Shown here: positions 59,890 to 64,000 of the stretch, in pieces | How positions within the stretch are numbered: position 1 is the first letter of the stretch | Layout of the letters: the number at the start of each line of letters is the position of its first letter | Assembly (NCBI RefSeq): GCF_029893805.1 | Contig: NZ_JARXYP010000002.1 | Span: 1,984,001 to 2,048,000, forward strand | Origin: Streptomyces sp. SAI-135 | Lineage (GTDB): Bacteria; Actinomycetota; Actinomycetes; Streptomycetales; Streptomycetaceae | Reading direction: 5' to 3' | DNA: 64,000 bases | The notes under the pieces: model-generated | What the model was told of the DNA's origin: nothing | Databases searched by the model: none | What the model saw: only the letters and a program-made list of their open reading frames with translations | Position numbers and translations under genes: made by a program

Positions 59890-61470
59890 TCAGCCCTTGC
59901 TGAGCTCCCAGAAGCGGAACACCGTGGAGGCGTCGAGGCAGTACTCCAGGCCGTAGACGTTGTCGCGCACGACGGCGTACTGCTTGGCCTGCCAGACCGG
60001 CAGGACGGGGACGTCCTCGGCGACGAGGTCCTGGAGCGTGCCGTAGGGGTCGTCCGTCGCGGAGCGGTCGGGCTGGGCGGCGGTCTGGGGGATGAGCGAG
60101 CCGGTGATCTTGGTGTTGCTGTAGTTGTTGTCCAGCACGTTGCCCTTGCCGAAGAAGGGGGCCGTGAAGTTGTCGGCGTCCGGGTAGTCGGGCACCCAGC
60201 CCTTGACGTACACGCCGTACTTGCCGGCCGCGATGTCCTTCTCGTACTGGTCGAAGGCCACCGACTTCACGTCGGCGTCGAACAGCCCGCTGGCGTTGAG
60301 CTGCCGGGCGATCGTCTTGAGTTCCTGGTCGGTGGCCGGGCCGTAGCGGGACGGCGTCGACCACAGGGTCAGCTTCACCTTGCCGGTGATGCCCTCGTCG
60401 GCGAGGGCGGCGGCGGCCTTGGTCCTGGAGGGCTGGGCGCCGTAGGTGTCGAAGAAGGCCGTGTTGTGGCCCGCGATGCCGGCCGGGACGATCGAGTAGA
60501 GCGGGGTCGCGGTGCCCTGGTAGACGTCGTGGATGAGGGCTTCGCGGTCGAGCAGGTAGGCGATCGCCTTGCGGACGCCGAGCTGTCCGGCGACCGGGTC
60601 GTCCATGTTGAAGACGAGGTGCTGGACCTCGGCGCTGGTGCCCTCGACGACCTCGACGCCGGAGTCGGGCGAGGCCTTCTCGATGTCGGCGATGTCGCCC
60701 GCGCTCAGTCCGCGGTAGGCGAGGTCGACCTTGTCCTCGGTCAGGGCGGTCTTCAGGGCGGCCTGGTCGCCGTGGAAGAACTTCAGCGTGACGCCGGAGT
60801 TCTGGGGGTCGGCGGTGCCCTGGTAGTTCTCGTTGACGGAGAACACGGCTTCGTCGTCGCCGAAGGAGTCGAGCTGGTAGGGGCCGGAGCCGACCGCCTT
60901 GCCGTCCTCGCGGAGGCCGTCGGCGTCGTACTGCGTGTGGTCGACGATGGATCCGGCGCCGGAGGCGAGCTTGCTCGGGAAGGTCGCGTCGGCGGTGTTG
61001 AGCCGGAACACGACGGTCTTCTCGTCCGGCGTCTCGACCTTGTCGAGCATCGGGAACATGATCGCGGGACCGGCGTCGTCGTTGATCTTCAGCATGCGGT
61101 CGAAGGAGAACTTGACGTCCTCGGAGGTGAGCGGGTCACCGTTGCTGAACTTGAGGCCGTCCTTGAGGGTGCACTCGTACACCTGCGTCCTGGTGTCCGT
61201 GAACTCGCAGCTCTGGGCGGCGTCCGGCTCCGGGTCCGTGCCGCCCTTGGGGAAGCTGAGCAGCGACTGGAAGACATTGTTGAACAACAGCCAGGAGCCG
61301 GGGTCGTAGCCGGAGGCCGGGTCGGTGGCGAGGACGTCGTCGGACATCCCCATGACCACGGAGGAGCCTTCGGCACCGGAGCCCCCCGACTCCGTGCCGC
61401 AGCCGGTCAGCAGACCGGAGGCCAGCCCTGCCACGATCGGCAGGACCTGCCACTGGATGCGCTTGTTCAC
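59890..61470 (-). CDS. Family 5 ABC solute-binding lipoprotein (peptide/nickel type), paralogue 1
   Basis: This 526-residue lipoprotein has lipobox LLTGC (Cys24). The DppA/OppA-like receptor fold follows, with TLKDGLKFSNGDPLTSEDVK and KGWVPDYPDADNFTAPFFG, the latter typical of peptide-binding members. It is a clear paralogue of the gene just upstream, with the same order of motifs, 112 bases away. No DppB/C permease or ATPase is adjacent in the window, so it must serve a transporter encoded elsewhere or have another role. Confidence 0.92.
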   Translation of the reverse strand: MNKRIQWQVLPIVAGLASGLLTGCGTESGGSGAEGSSVVMGMSDDVLATDPASGYDPGSWLLFNNVFQSLLSFPKGGTDPEPDAAQSCEFTDTRTQVYECTLKDGLKFSNGDPLTSEDVKFSFDRMLKINDDAGPAIMFPMLDKVETPDEKTVVFRLNTADATFPSKLASGAGSIVDHTQYDADGLREDGKAVGSGPYQLDSFGDDEAVFSVNENYQGTADPQNSGVTLKFFHGDQAALKTALTEDKVDLAYRGLSAGDIADIEKASPDSGVEVVEGTSAEVQHLVFNMDDPVAGQLGVRKAIAYLLDREALIHDVYQGTATPLYSIVPAGIAGHNTAFFDTYGAQPSRTKAAAALADEGITGKVKLTLWSTPSRYGPATDQELKTIARQLNASGLFDADVKSVAFDQYEKDIAAGKYGVYVKGWVPDYPDADNFTAPFFGKGNVLDNNYSNTKITGSLIPQTAAQPDRSATDDPYGTLQDLVAEDVPVLPVWQAKQYAVVRDNVYGLEYCLDASTVFRFWELSKG

Positions 61471-61582
61471 GTGCGAGTGCCTTGTCGTCGATTCTTGTGG
61501 AATCCCGGGCCCGTCCGCCTGGGCCCGGGTGAAGGAGGCGTCGGACGGTGGTCAGCCGCTGACGTCCGCGTCGGACGGCAGG

Positions 61583-63187
61583 TCAGCCGCCCACGCCCTT
61601 GCCGAGTTCCCAGAGCTGCAGCGTCGACGAGGAGTTGAGCGCGTAGGCGGTGCCCGTGACGTCGTCGCGTGCGGCGACGTACTGCTTGCCCTGCCACAGC
61701 GGCAGCACGGGGACGTCCTTGGCGACGATGTCCTGGATCTCGGTCAGGCTTCCGGCCGCGGAGAGACGGTCGGCCTCTCGGCGGGAGTCGGGGATCAGGG
61801 TGTTGCGGATCTCGCTGTTGGCGTAGGGCGAGCCGAGGAAGTTGTCCTTGTCGAGGAAGGGCGCGAGGTAGTTGTCGGCGTCGGGGAAGTCCGGGAACCA
61901 GCCCATGCCGTAGACGTCGTACTTGCCCTTCTGCTCGGCCGGGCGGAAGGTGTCCCAGGGGGTGCCCTGGATGCTGACGTCGAAGAGCCCGCTGTCGTTG
62001 AGCTGCTTCTGCAGGTCCTCGAACTCCTCCTTGGTGGCCGGACCGTAGTGGTCGGTCGTGTAGTGGAGGGTCAGCTTCACCGGGGTGGTGATGCCGGCCT
62101 GGGTCAGCCGGGACTTGGCCTTGGAGACGCTCGGGTCGCCGTACTTGTTGAAGAACGAGTTGGAGTGGCCGGTGATGGTGGCCGGGACCAGCGAGAACAG
62201 CGGCTCGGCCTGGGTGCCGTAGACCTTGGAGACGAGTTCGCTGCGGTTGATGAGCTGGGCCATCGCCTGGCGTACCGCACGGGACTTCACGGTCGGGGCG
62301 TCGGTGTTGAAGGCGAGGTAGCGGATCTCCAGGCCGGCCATCTCGACGAGGTCGACGTCGCCGCCGGACTCGTTCGACAGCTTCTGGATCTGCTGGGGCG
62401 ACATGGTGCGGGTGATGAGGTCGATGTCGCCCTTCTCGAGGGCGGTGCCCATGGCGTCGGCGTCCTCGAAGGAGCGCAGCTCGACCTTGTCGTTGTTCAC
62501 CGTCAACGACCCCTTGTAGTTGGGGTTCTTGGTGAACACGGCGTCGACGAGCTCGTCGTCCTTGACGTCGGCCTTCATGGTGTACGGCCCGGAGCCGTCG
62601 ACGTCGAAGCCGTCGCGGAGCTTGTTCTTCTCGTAGTCGTCGGGGTTGACGATGCCGGCGACCGGGGTCGACAGCTTGTACGGGAAGGTGGCGTCGGCGG
62701 TCTTGAGGTGGAAGATGACCTCGCGGTCGCCCTTGGTCTCGACGGTGTCGATGGTGGACAGCAGGGCGAAGACGCCGGAGTCGGCCTTGAGGGCGCGGGC
62801 GCGGTCGATGGAGTACTTCACGTCGGCCGCGGTGATGGCGTCGCCGTTCGCGAACTTCAGGCCGTCGCGCAGGGTGCAGACGTAGCGTTCGTTGCCGCTG
62901 TCGCTGAAGCCGCAGGACTGGGCGGCCTCGGGCACGGGGTCGCCCTCGCCCTTGGGCTGGATCATCAGGGTCTGCACGGTCTGACGCAGGACGTTCCAGG
63001 TGCCGACGTCGTAGGCGTAGGCGGGGTCGAGCGGGGCGGGAGCTTCCTTCGTGGCGGTGAACCGGTCCGTGGTGCCGACGCCGATCGCATCGCCCCCGCC
63101 GCTGCCGCTGTCGGACCCGCCGCAGGCGGCGAGCACCGGCGCGAGCAGACCTATGACGGCCGGCAGCACCAAAGTCTTGCGGTTCAT
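61583..63187 (-). CDS. Family 5 ABC solute-binding lipoprotein (peptide type), paralogue 2
   Basis: This 534-residue lipoprotein has lipobox LAAC (Cys22), followed by a Gly/Ser linker and the OppA-like fold with TLRDGLKFANGDAITAADVK and MGWFPDFPDADNYLAPFLD. ATG at 63187 with GGAGAA nine bases upstream is preferred to the longer frame. It is first of the two-gene receptor unit. The substrate is probably an oligopeptide, by family. Confidence 0.92.
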   Translation of the reverse strand: MNRKTLVLPAVIGLLAPVLAACGGSDSGSGGGDAIGVGTTDRFTATKEAPAPLDPAYAYDVGTWNVLRQTVQTLMIQPKGEGDPVPEAAQSCGFSDSGNERYVCTLRDGLKFANGDAITAADVKYSIDRARALKADSGVFALLSTIDTVETKGDREVIFHLKTADATFPYKLSTPVAGIVNPDDYEKNKLRDGFDVDGSGPYTMKADVKDDELVDAVFTKNPNYKGSLTVNNDKVELRSFEDADAMGTALEKGDIDLITRTMSPQQIQKLSNESGGDVDLVEMAGLEIRYLAFNTDAPTVKSRAVRQAMAQLINRSELVSKVYGTQAEPLFSLVPATITGHSNSFFNKYGDPSVSKAKSRLTQAGITTPVKLTLHYTTDHYGPATKEEFEDLQKQLNDSGLFDVSIQGTPWDTFRPAEQKGKYDVYGMGWFPDFPDADNYLAPFLDKDNFLGSPYANSEIRNTLIPDSRREADRLSAAGSLTEIQDIVAKDVPVLPLWQGKQYVAARDDVTGTAYALNSSSTLQLWELGKGVGG

Positions 63188-63622
63188 GCTCGAGTTTCTC
63201 CACAGCTGTTCAGTCCGTGTATCCGGCATGCAGGGGTGGCGCGGCGGATCACGGGGTTAGGGCGATGTTCTCAGCAGGAGATTAGTCCGGACCCGCAGGA
63301 GGGTTCGCAGTCACCGGAGTTGGGCTTCCATCACGCAGTGAAACCGGGCGCGGACGCACCGAAAGGCCGCCGGGGGAAGTTTTGGTGCAGGGTTTCACCA
63401 ATCGGGACACATGGGCGCGTGCGCACCCCCCGAAGCGGGGTGTCCGGCACAGCTCGGGCCGTCTGTCGAGGGTTCGTCGAGTGGGGGAACGTCACACCCG
63501 CGCGATGGCGCCCACGGAGTGGAATTCGGCCGTCCGGCGCGCTGCGAATTCCTGCGACAGGGCCCTGGGGAATTACCGCGTTATGCGTGCTGCACGCTGG
63601 GTGAACACCCGTCGCATTCTCG
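63188..63622. other. Intergenic region before the receptor genes
   Basis: These 435 bases hold no gene I can support. The part next to 63187 must contain the receptor promoter. GTGAAACC (near 63338) and GGTTTCAC (near 63393) form a loose inverted repeat about 47 bases apart, which could be a regulatory site but is weak evidence. Confidence 0.5.
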
Positions 63623-64000
63623 TCATCGAACGGTGATCAGGCCGCGCAGGAATGGCAGGTCGACGTCTTCGAGGGAGCCGACGACGGTCCGTCCGGGGGC
63701 CGGGGCGATGGGGGCGACGGAGGGCACGGCCACGACCTGGCAGCCTGCGGCCTCGGCGGCGGCGACACCGGTCGCGGTGTCCTCGATCACCGCGCATCTG
63801 ACCGGGTCCGCGCCGAGTCCGGCGGCCGCGAACAGGTACGGGTCGGGGTGCGGCTTGGTGCGCGGCACCTCGTCGCCTGCGACCGTCAGGCCGAAGTGCG
63901 CGGGGCCGAGGGTGTCGAGGACCCGGTCGATGATGCGCCGGTGCGAGGCGGAGACCAGGGCGGTGGGGATCCGGTGCGCGGACAGTTCGGCCAGCAGCCG
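63623..64000 (-). CDS. HAD-family phosphatase, C-terminal part
   Basis: The frame is open to the window edge, so the N-terminal part with the nucleophile DxD is missing; 125 codons plus stop remain. Motif II (LVSAS), the conserved Lys (TKPHPDPYLFAAAGLG) and motif III/IV (VIEDTATGVAAAEAAG) place it in the phosphoglycolate/beta-phosphoglucomutase-like HAD subfamily I. The likely role is sugar-phosphate or metabolite dephosphorylation; the substrate cannot be told. Confidence 0.87.
   Translation of the reverse strand, partial: RLLAELSAHRIPTALVSASHRRIIDRVLDTLGPAHFGLTVAGDEVPRTKPHPDPYLFAAAGLGADPVRCAVIEDTATGVAAAEAAGCQVVAVPSVAPIAPAPGRTVVGSLEDVDLPFLRGLITVR

Overview
This 64 kb window is high-GC actinobacterial chromosome, almost certainly Streptomyces. 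The evidence is very GC-rich third codon positions, many GTG starts, many ATGA/GTGA overlaps, a complete Pup-proteasome locus, a conservon (multi-component GTPase switch) and a dispersed intergenic repeat that I recognise from Streptomyces. The gene order matches, as far as I can recall it, the S. coelicolor region around SCO1610-SCO1660. The extra genes between about 15 and 34 kb are mostly the accessory part.

Layout. 1-5.7 kb: end of a D-threonine-aldolase/amino-acid-deaminase-like gene, then a gamma-glutamylation amine-utilisation cluster. This has a glutamine-synthetase-like ligase (GlnA4 type), an aldehyde dehydrogenase and an SDR in one translationally coupled operon, divergent from a FadR/GntR regulator and a gamma-glutamyl hydrolase. 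A 23-bp motif is shared by both rightward promoters. 5.75-6.2 kb: a 42-bp codon-phased tandem array that looks derived from the 3' end of the hydrolase gene. 6.2-9.5 kb: LysR regulator divergent from a TDT-family transporter, then a BtuF-like protein and an XRE-cupin regulator. 9.8-13.5 kb: a glycine-betaine ABC importer whose permease is fused to two substrate-binding domains. 13.7-15.6 kb: a 5'-3' exonuclease and an iron-box-controlled siderophore-interacting reductase. 15.6-20.2 kb: an APC permease, an acetyltransferase, a nearly gene-free stretch and a frameshifted terpene synthase. 20.3-25.9 kb: an RluA pseudouridine synthase and the conservon rarABCDE (Cvn9 type), with an ExxR-less P450.

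26.1-33.9 kb: a TetR regulator and a four-gene operon (two DUF1989 proteins, a biotin-dependent urea/guanidine carboxylase and an allophanate hydrolase). I read this as a guanidine-to-ammonia pathway. Its promoter carries the same inverted repeat, at the same distance from the start codon, as the promoter of the APC permease 11 kb away. This suggests one TetR-controlled uptake-plus-degradation regulon without a guanidine riboswitch. Direct copies of a dispersed intergenic repeat bracket the operon.

33.9-55.9 kb is the conserved core. It runs HelY helicase, lipid kinase, TatC/TatA, two small proteins, PafC/PafB, two FKBP prolyl isomerases, PafA, an MFS transporter with divergent LacI regulator, PrcA/PrcB, an endonuclease-VII-type HNH protein, Pup (already ending in GGE), Dop, the proteasomal ATPase Mpa/ARC, a ferredoxin, a secreted protein and TrmI. 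55.9-64 kb: a site-2 protease, a RecB-family Fe-S nuclease with a repetitive N-terminal extension, an orphan NarL-type response regulator, two paralogous family-5 solute-binding lipoproteins without a permease, and the end of a HAD phosphatase cut by the window edge.

A recurring theme is short tandem repeats in multiples of three bases (9, 12, 15, 18, 39 and 42 bp) at gene ends or inside linkers. No rRNA, tRNA, CRISPR array, insertion sequence or prophage was seen.
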